The notes: generated by a model not told the origin, from the letters alone. A stretch of DNA of 43,016 bases from Mucilaginibacter sp. (GCF_028287845.1 NZ_JAQBOW010000091.1:1-43016), one strand, 5' to 3'. Positions 33,837-42,104 are shown, numbered from the stretch's first letter. Made by a program: numbers and translations.

Positions 33837-35135
33837 ATGCCAGAAGCAGACAGTCAACCCTTACCAAAAAATGATTCTTTCATAGCTTTACGCTATAAAG
33901 ATTTTCGCTCATACCTGGGCATGAAGTTTTTCTTCACTTTCGCTTACCAAATGCAGGCCGTAATTTTAGGCTTTTATGTTTACCAATTAACTAAAAGCGC
34001 TTTTGCTTTGGGGCTAATAGGTTTAAGCGAAGCTATTCCATCCATTGGTATTGCTTTATATGGTGGCTACATAGCTGATAAATCCGAAAAAAAGAAAATG
34101 CTGCTGTTCGTCTTTTTTGCAGTATTACTCTCATCAATAGTAATGTTTACCATTACCCTACAAAGCATGGAAGCCTACATACATGCAGGGTGGATAATAC
34201 CCATTTTATATATGATGGTATTTTGTAATGGCGTGGCACGGGCATTTTACAACCCGGCTGCTTTTACCATTATGGCACATAGCGTACCAAAAGAAATTTA
34301 CCCAAACTCCAGCAGCTGGAATAGCTCGAGCTGGCAAATAGCATCCATTTTAGGTCCGTTGGTTGGTGGTTTGGTTTATGGATTTTATGGAATTACCGTA
34401 ACATTTATCATTATTATTATATTCCTGCTAATAGCATTGATATGTGTGTTTTTCTTAAAAAGATTCCCACCTGTATACATACCTAAAGAAAGTATCTGGA
34501 AGAGCCTGTCAGAAGGTATTCATTTCGTGTTCAATAACAAGATGATGATAGGGGCCATGAGCCTCGATCTGTTCTCGGTATTTTTTGGCGGCGCGGTTGC
34601 CTTGTTGCCTGTATTTGCTAATGAGGTATTACATGTAGGCCCGCAAGGATTAGGCATTATGCGTGCTACTTCATCATTAGGCGCGGTATTGGTTATGCTG
34701 GCAATGGCCCGTATATCACCAATGGGTAAGCCGTGGCGCAATTTGTTAATAGCGGTAACCGGTTTTGGCTTGTCTATTATCTGTTTTGCCTTATCGCGCA
34801 ATTTTTATTTATCGTTGTTATTTTTATTTACTGAGGGTGGGTTTGATAGCATCAGTGTATTAATTCGTGGTACTATTATGCAGCTACTAACGCCTGATAG
34901 TATGCGTGGGCGCGTATCGGCAGTAAATCAAATGTTTATTGGCTCATCAAACGAGATAGGCGCTTTTGAATCAGGCACTGCAGCTAACCTAATGGGCACG
35001 GTCCCATCTGTGCTTTTTGGGGGAAGTATGACTTTAATAATAGTAAGTATCACCTACTTTAAAACTAAAAAGCTGATACCATTATCATTACATGAGATAT
35101 CAGCGCCTAAAGTAAAAAAGGAAACAGCTATTTAA
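33837..35135 (+). CDS. MFS transporter (MFS_3-like)
   Basis: This 432-residue inner-membrane protein has about twelve helices and the RYKDFRSYLGMKFFFTFAYQ start typical of the MFS_3/enterobactin-exporter-like group. The between-helix-2-and-3 motif is GGYIADKSEKKKMLLF, a form of the GxxxDRxGR loop. The DSMRGRVSAVNQMFIGSSNE block is typical of these transporters. Substrate is unknown; many members export drugs or siderophores. The leader is only a few bases long. Confidence 0.88.
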   Translation: MPEADSQPLPKNDSFIALRYKDFRSYLGMKFFFTFAYQMQAVILGFYVYQLTKSAFALGLIGLSEAIPSIGIALYGGYIADKSEKKKMLLFVFFAVLLSSIVMFTITLQSMEAYIHAGWIIPILYMMVFCNGVARAFYNPAAFTIMAHSVPKEIYPNSSSWNSSSWQIASILGPLVGGLVYGFYGITVTFIIIIIFLLIALICVFFLKRFPPVYIPKESIWKSLSEGIHFVFNNKMMIGAMSLDLFSVFFGGAVALLPVFANEVLHVGPQGLGIMRATSSLGAVLVMLAMARISPMGKPWRNLLIAVTGFGLSIICFALSRNFYLSLLFLFTEGGFDSISVLIRGTIMQLLTPDSMRGRVSAVNQMFIGSSNEIGAFESGTAANLMGTVPSVLFGGSMTLIIVSITYFKTKKLIPLSLHEISAPKVKKETAI

Positions 35136-35268
35136 AGTGTATTCACTAATGAATGCGTCGAAAGTCATCCTGAGTTATAAAATTTCGTGAAATTCTGAAG
35201 GAGAAATGGCATAAGAGCGGGTCCAGTCACATAGTTTCATGTCATGTATAACATGACAGCTATGTATG
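35136..35268. other. Intergenic region with a perfect palindrome
   Basis: TGTCATGT (35240-35247), ATA, ACATGACA (35251-35258) form an 8-bp stem, with CATAG/CTATG (35230-35234, 35260-35264) on the outside. There is no T-run, so it is not a classic terminator. It lies between two convergent genes. Confidence 0.6.
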
Positions 35269-35481
35269 TTATCCCGGCTGCCTTACACTGTGCCAGAACC
35301 AATAAGTGAGCGGACCAACTATCGGCACTATAACAACTATAATAAACCATAAAAATTTATTATCCCGGTTTACGTTGGAATTACGAAAGATACTGATCAA
35401 AGCAAAAAATACCAATAATACCCACAGTATCAAAAATATAAATCCTACAGTACCGCTGAAAGCTGAAGTTATAATATACAT
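35269..35481 (-). CDS. PLDc_N-domain small membrane protein
   Basis: This 70-residue protein has two hydrophobic segments (GFIFLILWVLLVFFALISIF and FLWFIIVVIVPIVGPLTYWF) with the family pattern (NKFLWFIIVVIVPIVGPLTYW). This is the PLDc_N/cardiolipin-synthase N-terminal domain standing alone, without catalytic HKD motifs. It is a small inner-membrane protein of unknown role, 11 bases downstream of the ABC exporter at 35493-37250. Confidence 0.85.
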   Translation of the reverse strand: MYIITSAFSGTVGFIFLILWVLLVFFALISIFRNSNVNRDNKFLWFIIVVIVPIVGPLTYWFWHSVRQPG

Positions 35482-35492
35482 AGTTTATTAAA

Positions 35493-37250
35493 TTAATCTA
35501 CCTCGACGGTATCTTTTTCGCCAATTTGCTGTCTCCACATAGCATAATACAGGCCTTTTTGCAATAACAGGTCAGCATGTTTGCCAGATTCTATAATTCT
35601 ACCTTTTTCCAATACATACACTCTATCGGCATGCATTATGGTTGATAAACGGTGAGCTATCAAAATAGTTATTTGATTTCCGTATACAGATACATCCCTG
35701 ATAGTTTCTGTTATCTCTTCCTCGGTCAACGAATCTAACGATGAGGTTGCTTCATCAAATACCAACAGATCAGGTTTACGTAATAAGGCACGCGCTATTG
35801 ACAAACGTTGCTTCTCGCCACCCGAAACCTTTACGCCACCCTCACCTATCACTGTATCAAGGCCATTGCTGGCGCGCTCCATTAAAGTTTGGCATGCGGC
35901 ACGTTGCAGTACTTCCAAACATTCTTCATCTGTAGCTTCCGGGCGAACGAATAGTAAGTTCTCACGGATAGTGCCCGAAAACAACTGTGTGTCCTGCGTT
36001 ACAAACCCTATTTTCTCGCGTAGCTGATCCAGATCGATCTCTTTACTTTGGATATTATTATAAGATATATTACCCTCTAACGGCTGATATAAGCCTACCA
36101 ATAACTTAACTAACGTTGTTTTGCCTGATCCTGACGGACCTACAAAAGCAATAGTTTCGCCACTTACAGTTTCAAAGCTAATATGGTTAAGCGCGTTACG
36201 GTTAGCTGTTAAGTGTTTAAAGCTTACGTTATCAAAAGTTAAGGTATTGATCTTTTCTAACAAGACAGGTTTTTCAGGTTTTTTATCAATAGGTGTGCTT
36301 GTTATCCGCTCAAAATTAGCTAACGAAACCTGGGCCTCGCGCCAGGCAACAATAACATTTCCTAACTCCTGCAGCGGGTTAAACAAAAAGAACGAATAAA
36401 AAAGCAAGCTTAAGTACTGGCCCGCGGTTATAGTGCGGTCATGAATAAGCAGTAACAATACCAACACCATAACACTGCGTACAAAATTCACGGTTGTACC
36501 TTGCACAAAGCTCATGCTTCGTACATATTTTACTTTTTTTAGTTCAAGACCTAGAATTTTATAGGTAGTATTATTTAACCGGCTTATTTCCTGTTTTACC
36601 AGTCCAAGACTTTTTACCAATTCAATATTTCTTAATGACTCTGTGGTAGATCCCGCCAATGCGGTTGTTTCAGAAAGTATACTTCTTTGCACCGTTTTTA
36701 TCCGGCGGCTTAGTGATGTGCTTACAAACGTAATAATAGGGATAGCTGCCAAATAAACCAATGTAACCTTATAGCTTACAAACAGTGAGTAAACAATTAC
36801 AAAGCTCATACCTGTAATGCTCACAAACAGTATCCCAATAAATGCGGTTATAAATGCTTCGCAATCAATCCGTACTTTTTGCAGGATTCCCAATGTCTCG
36901 CCACTGCGCTGATCTTCAAAAACCTGGTATGGTAATTCAAGAGAGTGCTTTAATCCATCGGCATACATTTTAGCGCCAACTTTTTGCGTGATGATATTAG
37001 TGAAGTAATCCTGGAAATTTTTTGCTATACGCGATACCATAGCGACACCAACGCCCAGGCCGACTAATTTTAATGCGCTACCCAAGTATGCGCTTAAATT
37101 AAGCTTGTCACTTTGGCCAATAACGGTATCCAGAATACGACCCGAGATATAAGGATCCATTAAAGAAAACCCAATGTTCATTGCAGCCAAAAACAGGGCA
37201 AAAATAACAATACTGCGGTGTTCTTTAAGGTATGATAAGAGTACTTTCAT
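35493..37250 (-). CDS. ABC exporter, fused permease-ATPase
   Basis: This 585-residue half-transporter has a six-helix membrane domain (to about residue 320) and an ATPase with GPSGSGKTT (about 366-374), VSGGEKQRLSIARAL, LLVFDEATSSLD and IAHRLSTIM. It is a homodimeric or heterodimeric multidrug/lipid exporter type. The substrate is unknown. It has a TAnnTTTG element 20 bases upstream. It differs from the MsbA-like gene at 19109 in sequence and context. Confidence 0.92.
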   Translation of the reverse strand: MKVLLSYLKEHRSIVIFALFLAAMNIGFSLMDPYISGRILDTVIGQSDKLNLSAYLGSALKLVGLGVGVAMVSRIAKNFQDYFTNIITQKVGAKMYADGLKHSLELPYQVFEDQRSGETLGILQKVRIDCEAFITAFIGILFVSITGMSFVIVYSLFVSYKVTLVYLAAIPIITFVSTSLSRRIKTVQRSILSETTALAGSTTESLRNIELVKSLGLVKQEISRLNNTTYKILGLELKKVKYVRSMSFVQGTTVNFVRSVMVLVLLLLIHDRTITAGQYLSLLFYSFFLFNPLQELGNVIVAWREAQVSLANFERITSTPIDKKPEKPVLLEKINTLTFDNVSFKHLTANRNALNHISFETVSGETIAFVGPSGSGKTTLVKLLVGLYQPLEGNISYNNIQSKEIDLDQLREKIGFVTQDTQLFSGTIRENLLFVRPEATDEECLEVLQRAACQTLMERASNGLDTVIGEGGVKVSGGEKQRLSIARALLRKPDLLVFDEATSSLDSLTEEEITETIRDVSVYGNQITILIAHRLSTIMHADRVYVLEKGRIIESGKHADLLLQKGLYYAMWRQQIGEKDTVEVD

Positions 37251-37270
37251 TCAATTATTTGAGTTTTGTC

Positions 37271-37278
37271 CAAAAATA
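37271..37278 (-). promoter_or_regulatory. -7 promoter element for the ABC exporter
   Basis: The minus strand reads TATTTTTG, 20 bases before the ATG at 37250. Confidence 0.5.
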
Positions 37279-37312
37279 AAAAAAGGGAACGGCTAAGTAG
37301 CTCATCCCCTTT
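37278..37312 (-). terminator. Likely terminator of frr
   Basis: On the minus strand AAAGGGGA pairs with TTCCCTTT around a 15-base loop, followed by seven Ts. It lies 22 bases after the frr stop and directly adjoins the exporter promoter. Confidence 0.6.
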
Positions 37313-37333
37313 AATTTGACAATAAGGTTAATA

Positions 37334-37897
37334 TTAAACCGTCATGATATCTTTTTCTTTAGCTTCTGATAGCTGGTCTACCTTAATAATATAGGCATCG
37401 GTTAGCTTTTGTATCTCGCCCTCGCCGGCTTTCATTTCATCTTCTGATACTCCGTCGGCTTTTAGCTTACGTATTTTTTCGTTGGCATCCTTGCGTACGT
37501 TGCGAATAGCAATTTTACCATTTTCGGCCTCACCTTTAGCTCTCTTAACCAAATCACGACGACGCTCCTCGGTTAACGGCGGTACGTTAATGCGAATAAT
37601 TATGCCATCATTTTGTGGGTTAACGCCAAGGTTAGCCTCCATTATGGCTTTCTCAATAGCGCTTAATAGCGATTTTTCCCAGGGCTGCACCACAATGGTA
37701 CGCGCATCAGGGGTATTAACACTACCTACCTGGCTTAAAGGTGTTGCAGTACCATAGTAATCAACATAAACATCATCCAGCATTGAAGGACTCGCCTTGC
37801 CCGCACGTATTTTATTTAATTCGCCGTCTGCATGGTCAATTGCCCTGTCCATTGCCGCTTTGGCGTCAGTTACTTGTTTTCTAATGAGTTCGCTCAT
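37334..37897 (-). CDS. frr: Ribosome recycling factor
   Basis: This 187-residue protein is the standard RRF length: ELIRKQVTDAKAAMDRAI at the start, LNKIRAGKASPSMLDDVYVDYYG, the IVVQPWEKSLLSAIEKAI block and PPLTEERRRDLVKRAKGEAE. It splits the post-termination ribosome together with EF-G. In many bacteria it lies directly after pyrH; here a frameshifted antitoxin remnant on the plus strand (38041-38245) separates the two genes. It carries its own TAnnTTTG element at 37914-37921. Confidence 0.97.
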   Translation of the reverse strand: MSELIRKQVTDAKAAMDRAIDHADGELNKIRAGKASPSMLDDVYVDYYGTATPLSQVGSVNTPDARTIVVQPWEKSLLSAIEKAIMEANLGVNPQNDGIIIRINVPPLTEERRRDLVKRAKGEAENGKIAIRNVRKDANEKIRKLKADGVSEDEMKAGEGEIQKLTDAYIIKVDQLSEAKEKDIMTV

Positions 37898-37913
37898 TGT
37901 TATAATTTTTTGT

Positions 37914-37921
37914 CAAAAATA
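37914..37921 (-). promoter_or_regulatory. -7 promoter element for frr
   Basis: The minus strand reads TATTTTTG, 16 bases before the frr ATG. Confidence 0.5.
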
Positions 37922-38040
37922 GTAAAAAGTATGATTTTTGGTTTAATTAATCCTATGCTATTATTTAATTAACAATATTTAACTTGTTGACAGCGCCTTT
38001 GCCATAGTTGCTAAAAATAAAAAAATACATTAATTAACAC

Positions 38041-38245
38041 ATGATACCAATGAAGGAAATATTAGAGATGAGTGTTGCTGAGCGCATTTTGATGATCGAA
38101 AAAATTTGGGATAGTATTGACCCCAACAATATTGCCACTACACACGAACAGGAATTAGATAGGCGACTTAGCCGTTATAAATAAAGGTGAGACTACTTTT
38201 TTAAGTTGGAACGATATAAAAAGTGAGCTAAACGCCGCTAAATAA
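38041..38245 (+). pseudogene. Frameshifted orphan antitoxin (addiction-module component type)
   Basis: The frame from 38041 gives 47 residues, MKEILEMSVAERILMIEKIW then DSID...ELDRRLSRYK, and stops at 38184. Starting at 38180 in the next frame, NKGETTFLSWNDIKSEL continues to a stop at 38245. Together the two parts give the typical layout of a RelE-partner antitoxin (helical head, ELDRRL, then a GE...SW..IK..L tail). One extra A in TATAAATAAAGG explains the shift. No toxin is next to it. It lies between pyrH and frr on the opposite strand. It may be dead, or a remnant left after insertion of a module. Confidence 0.72.
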
Positions 38246-38248
38246 TCA

Positions 38249-38953
38249 CTAATGAACCAATGTCCCTATCGGCTCACCCTCTGCAATTTTCATAAAATTG
38301 CCTGGTTTGTTCATATCGAACACGATGATAGGCAGCTTGTTTTCCTGGCAAAGGGTAATGGCGGTCATATCCATAACGTTTAAACCCTTATCATATACTT
38401 CCTGGAAAGTTATTTCATCGTAACGGGTAGCAGTTAGGTCCTTCTCGGGGTCGGCGGTATAAATACCATCAACACGGGTACCTTTTAAAACTACATCGGC
38501 TTTTATTTCGATAGCGCGCAGCGATGCCGCTGTATCAGTAGTAAAGTACGGGTTACCAGTACCGGCACCAAATATTACTATTTTACCTACCTCTAAATGA
38601 TGCATAGCCCGACGGCGGATATAAGGCTCGCAAATTTGCTCCATTTTAATGGCCGATTGTAAACGGGTTTCAACACCAACACTTTCTAACGCGTTTTGCA
38701 GCGCCATACAATTTATAACTGTGGCCAGCATACCCATATAATCTGCCTGGGCACGTTCCATGCCAGATTTTTCGGCACTCAGTCCTCTAAAAATATTACC
38801 ACCTCCAACTACTATTGCTATTTCAATGCCCTTTTCATAAACACCCTTTATATCATGAGCATATTGCAATACCTGTTTGTTATCAATGCCGTATTGCCTG
38901 TCGCCCATTAAGGATTCGCCGCTGAGTTTTAGTAATATTCTTTTGTATTTCAT
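38249..38953 (-). CDS. pyrH: UMP kinase
   Basis: This 234-residue amino-acid-kinase-family enzyme phosphorylates UMP to UDP. It shows [27 protein letters not shown], the [16 protein letters not shown] block and [12 protein letters not shown], all as in hexameric bacterial PyrH. Length is standard (E. coli: 241). A TAnnTTTG element lies at 38971-38978. It precedes frr in gene order but is separated from it by the antitoxin remnant. Confidence 0.97.
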   Translation of the reverse strand: MKYKRILLKLSGESLMGDRQYGIDNKQVLQYAHDIKGVYEKGIEIAIVVGGGNIFRGLSAEKSGMERAQADYMGMLATVINCMALQNALESVGVETRLQSAIKMEQICEPYIRRRAMHHLEVGKIVIFGAGTGNPYFTTDTAASLRAIEIKADVVLKGTRVDGIYTADPEKDLTATRYDEITFQEVYDKGLNVMDMTAITLCQENKLPIIVFDMNKPGNFMKIAEGEPIGTLVH

Positions 38954-38970
38954 GAATGCCGTAGGTTTAC

Positions 38971-38978
38971 CAAAAATA
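38971..38978 (-). promoter_or_regulatory. -7 promoter element for pyrH
   Basis: The minus strand reads TATTTTTG, 17 bases before the pyrH ATG. Confidence 0.5.
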
Positions 38979-39017
38979 GAGAATTAATGCTATTGTTAAA
39001 ATTTTATATTGTAATTG

Positions 39018-40127
39018 TTAAATAACACCCTTAAATACAATCCCCTTAACTTCAAAATCATTATTGAATATTATCATGTCAGCATCATAGCCCTTCTCAA
39101 TTTTTCCTTTTTTATCAGCGTTAATTAATCGAGCAGGATATAATGATGCCATATTTATCGCCTCTGGTAGTTCAATACCCACATGTACAACACAGTTCTG
39201 TACTGCTTTTAACATGGTGAGGCATGAGCCGGATAAAGTTCCGTCCGGGGTAACATATCTGTCACCCTTAAATTGATGCTGATACGTTCCTTTATCAGCT
39301 TCTGTTACGGCATCGGTTATTAAAAACAGCTTGTCGCCTAATTCGCGTTTAGCTAAACGAATCAGTGCAAAATCAACATGCACACCATCGGCAACAATAC
39401 TTGTATAAGGTTTCTCTTCAAATATTGCCGGGATATACCCTGGCTCGCGATGGTGCATTGGCGGCATAGCATTATATAAATGTGTAACTGCCCTAATTGG
39501 TTTGTTTAGAAATGATTTTCCCTCGGTATAAGTAGCATTGCTATGACCCGAGGATAGTACAATACCCTGTTGATGCAAATAATCAATTACTTCGGCATCC
39601 TGCAATTCGGGCGCCAGGGTTATCATCTTTATGAGACCATTGGCTTTTTCAACCCAGCTCTTAACCTGCGCAAGGGTTGCCTTTTTAATTAACTCCTCCG
39701 GATGGGCGCCTTTACGTTTAGGGTTTAAATATGGGCCCTCTAAATGCAGCCCTAATAAATTACCTGTTCTTTTATCCCAATATTGTACAGCTGCATCTAT
39801 GCCCTGTTCAACAATATCATCGGTATTGGTAGCAATGGTTGCTAAAAAGCCGGTACATCCCTGAGCAAGCAACGCTTGCTCCATTTGTGCCAATGCTTCT
39901 GCTGATGGATCACCGCCAAAAAATAACGACGAACCACTACCATAAATTTGCAGGTCAATTAATCCGGGCGCGAGATAATTACCGTTTAGGTCGACTCGCT
40001 TTACATCTTGCGGAATATCGGTATCTGCAATAATATCTATGATCTGTTCGCCTTGTAACAAAACAGCTTTGCCTCTGGTAATAACACCATCAGTAATAAG
40101 TTGAAGATTATGTAAGACTGTTATCAT
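39018..40127 (-). CDS. nagA: N-acetylglucosamine-6-phosphate deacetylase
   Basis: This 369-residue amidohydrolase removes acetate from N-acetylglucosamine-6-phosphate in amino-sugar recycling. Motifs: APGLIDLQIYGSGS near residues 52-65, LHLEGPYLNPKRKGAH, LSSGHSNATY, VTHLYNAMPPMHHREPG, ADGVHVDFALIRL and FLITDAVTEADKGTY with the catalytic Asp. The first metal-binding HxH of many amidohydrolases is replaced by DLQ, as in E. coli NagA. It sits downstream of the tsf terminator with only repeat sequence before its start, and I see no TAnnTTTG there. It would work with the secreted hexosaminidase (14500-16218), though they are far apart. Confidence 0.94.
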   Translation of the reverse strand: MITVLHNLQLITDGVITRGKAVLLQGEQIIDIIADTDIPQDVKRVDLNGNYLAPGLIDLQIYGSGSSLFFGGDPSAEALAQMEQALLAQGCTGFLATIATNTDDIVEQGIDAAVQYWDKRTGNLLGLHLEGPYLNPKRKGAHPEELIKKATLAQVKSWVEKANGLIKMITLAPELQDAEVIDYLHQQGIVLSSGHSNATYTEGKSFLNKPIRAVTHLYNAMPPMHHREPGYIPAIFEEKPYTSIVADGVHVDFALIRLAKRELGDKLFLITDAVTEADKGTYQHQFKGDRYVTPDGTLSGSCLTMLKAVQNCVVHVGIELPEAINMASLYPARLINADKKGKIEKGYDADMIIFNNDFEVKGIVFKGVI

Positions 40128-40129
40128 TT

Positions 40130-40236
40130 AGCCCTTTCTAAATCTCCCCCGGTAGAGGAGACTTTCTAAAATATTTTATAATAACGAAATAACATTTAAA
40201 AGCCCTCCTATCGGAAAGGGTCGGGTGGGGCTAAGA
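40130..40236. repeat. Split inverted repeat between tsf and nagA
   Basis: Left arm AGCCCTTTC...CTCCCCCGG (40130-40166) and right arm AAGCCCTCC...TCGGGTGGGGCTAAG (40198-40236) are partial inverted complements around an AT-rich loop. It is similar in style to the repeats at 6533 and 28159 but has a different core. It covers nearly the whole nagA upstream region. Confidence 0.6.
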
Positions 40237-40237
40237 C

Positions 40238-40267
40238 AAAAAAAATCCCCGCTTTTCAGCGGGGATT
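40238..40267 (-). terminator. Rho-independent terminator of the ribosomal operon (tsf)
   Basis: On the minus strand AATCCCCGC and GCGGGGATT form a perfect 9-bp stem with a 6-base loop, followed by a run of Ts. It starts 7 bases after the tsf stop. Confidence 0.92.
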
Positions 40268-40274
40268 AAAATAT

Positions 40275-41126
40275 TTAAGCTCCTAAAGCAACCCGTTTAA
40301 AGGCAGTCACTGTCAGTCCCTTATCAACCGTATCTAAAAATTGAGATACATTTTTTGATGGGTCTTTAACAAACTCCTGGTTTAACAGGGTTGAGTCTTT
40401 GTAGAATTTGTTTAATTTACCTAAAGAGATCTTTTCAACCATTTCTTCCGGTTTGCCTTCTGCACGTATTTGGTCTTTAGCAATTTCAAGCTCACGCTCT
40501 ATAGTAGTTGCATCAACACCATCTTTATCAATAGCAACAGGGTTCATGGCAGCAATTTGCATAGCTACGTCTTTTCCTGCTTCATCAGCACCTGCAACAT
40601 TTTTGCTCAGGCCAACTAATACAGCTAAACGGAAGTTACCATGTATGTAAGCGATAACTTTTTCGCCTTCAATAACTTCATATTTAGATACGCTTATTTT
40701 CTCGCCAATTTTTCCTGTTTTATCAATAGTAGCTTCGCCGATAGTAGTGCGTGAGTTTTCAACGTCAATACCTAATTTATTTAATTCTTCAAGGTTTGCA
40801 GGGTTTTGCTCAACCGCTTCGTTAGCAATCGCGTTAGCAAAAGCAACAAACTCGGCATTTTTAGCAACGAAATCAGTTTCGCAATTTAATTCAATTACTA
40901 CACCGCGTTTTCCATCTGCAGATGTGCGTGCAATAACAACACCTTCGTTAGACTCTCTATCTTGACGGCTGGCGGCTACTTTAGCACCTTTTTTTCTTAA
41001 AAAATCAATAGCTGCTTCAAAATCACCGTTAGTTTCGGTTAAAGCTTTTTTGCAATCCATCATACCGGCACCAGTTTGCTGGCGCAGTTTGTTTACATCG
41101 GATGCTGATATTTGTACTGTAGACAT
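40275..41126 (-). CDS. tsf: Translation elongation factor Ts
   Basis: This 283-residue EF-Ts starts MSTVQISASDVNKLRQQTGA, followed by GMMDCKKALTETNGDFEAAID, the UBA-like N-terminal domain, and contains the conserved VVIELNCETDFVAKN block (about residues 75-89) and YKDSTLLNQEFVKD near the end. It exchanges GDP for GTP on EF-Tu. It is the last gene of the rplM-rpsI-rpsB-tsf operon; a palindromic 7-bp repeat lies in the 93-base gap after rpsB, and a terminator follows. Confidence 0.98.
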   Translation of the reverse strand: MSTVQISASDVNKLRQQTGAGMMDCKKALTETNGDFEAAIDFLRKKGAKVAASRQDRESNEGVVIARTSADGKRGVVIELNCETDFVAKNAEFVAFANAIANEAVEQNPANLEELNKLGIDVENSRTTIGEATIDKTGKIGEKISVSKYEVIEGEKVIAYIHGNFRLAVLVGLSKNVAGADEAGKDVAMQIAAMNPVAIDKDGVDATTIERELEIAKDQIRAEGKPEEMVEKISLGKLNKFYKDSTLLNQEFVKDPSKNVSQFLDTVDKGLTVTAFKRVALGA

Positions 41127-41155
41127 CTTATTTTCAGTTATAAGTTTTAAATAGC

Positions 41156-41215
41156 GAATGGTGAATAGTGATTGGTAAGTTTAAAATTACTCACTAATCA
41201 CCACTCACCATTCAC
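41156..41215. repeat. Palindromic 7-bp-period repeat between rpsB and tsf
   Basis: The right half reads CACTAAT CACCACT CACCATT CAC (7-base period); the left half (41156-41178) is GAATGGT GAATAGT GATTGGT and is largely its reverse complement. Together they make a long imperfect hairpin around TTTAAAA. It begins 4 bases after the rpsB stop. Confidence 0.85.
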
Positions 41216-41219
41216 AAAA

Positions 41220-42086
41220 TTATTCTTCTGTGCTATCAGCTGCGGCAGGAGCTTCGTCGGCTACAGCTGCGGTAGCATCAACAGCTACTTTACGGCTTCT
41301 TTTACCTTCAGCAGCCGGGGCCCTGTCAGCAACTTCAGGAGCATCAGCTTTAGCTTTCGCTACTGCTGCTTCTTTTTCAGCTTCATCATCTTTTTCGCGT
41401 TTGCGTTCTTCTAAACCTTCTTCAATTGCTTTGATTATGATACCGGTTATCAATGAAATTGATTTGGTAGCATCATCATTTGCAGGGATAGGGAAATCGA
41501 TGTTTGAAGGATCGGAGTTAGTATCAACCATTGCAAAGGTTGGTATGTTTAACTTTAATGCTTCAGAAACAGCGATGTGCTCTTTCTTAACGTCGATCAA
41601 AAACAATGCAGCAGGTAAACGATTTAAATCAGAAATACCACCTAACAAAGTTTCTAATTTAATACGCTCACGTTGTATCATCAATCTTTCTTTTTTAGAA
41701 AGGTTGGTGTAAGTACCGTCTTTAGTCAATTTATCGATGTTAGACATCTTTTTGATAGACTTGCGTACAGTTGCAAAGTTGGTTAACATACCACCTAACC
41801 AACGTTCGGTTATGAAAGGCATGTTTACACCTTTTGCATATTCAGCAACAATATCTTTCGCTTGTTTCTTTGTAGCTACGAATAATACTTTACGTCCTGA
41901 TTTTACAATTTGTTTTATAGCTGCAGCAGCTTCTTCAACCTTCGATAAGGTTTTATTTAAGTCTATTATATGAATACCGTTGCGCTCCATAAAAATGTAC
42001 TGTGACATTTTAGGATCCCATTTGCGGGTAAGGTGACCAAAGTGTACACCTGCATCCAGTAACTCGTCGTATGTTGTTCTTGCCAT
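41220..42086 (-). CDS. rpsB: 30S ribosomal protein S2
   Basis: This 288-residue S2 has the typical N-terminus TYDELLDAGVHFGHLTRKWD, then GIHIIDLNKTLSKVEEA and FVATKKQAKDIVAEYAKG, ERWLGGMLTNFATVRKSI and the DVKKEHIAVSEALKLNIPTF block. The last 40 residues form an Ala/Glu/Lys-rich tail absent in E. coli S2. An unusually strong Shine-Dalgarno (AAGGAGG on the minus strand, 42095-42101) lies 8 bases before its ATG. It is the third gene of the ribosomal operon. Confidence 0.98.
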   Translation of the reverse strand: MARTTYDELLDAGVHFGHLTRKWDPKMSQYIFMERNGIHIIDLNKTLSKVEEAAAAIKQIVKSGRKVLFVATKKQAKDIVAEYAKGVNMPFITERWLGGMLTNFATVRKSIKKMSNIDKLTKDGTYTNLSKKERLMIQRERIKLETLLGGISDLNRLPAALFLIDVKKEHIAVSEALKLNIPTFAMVDTNSDPSNIDFPIPANDDATKSISLITGIIIKAIEEGLEERKREKDDEAEKEAAVAKAKADAPEVADRAPAAEGKRSRKVAVDATAAVADEAPAAADSTEE

Positions 42087-42094
42087 TTTGTTGT

Positions 42095-42101
42095 CCTCCT
42101 T
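42095..42101 (-). promoter_or_regulatory. Strong Shine-Dalgarno before rpsB
   Basis: AAGGAGG on the minus strand, 8 bases from the rpsB ATG and 3 bases after the rpsI stop. Most other starts in the window lack such a site. Confidence 0.85.
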
Positions 42102-42104
42102 AAA

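Noticed and set aside
37985..38020. TTGACA-type promoter for the antitoxin remnant
   Set aside because: TTGACA is present at 37985 but no matching -10 or TAnnTTTG lies at the right distance.
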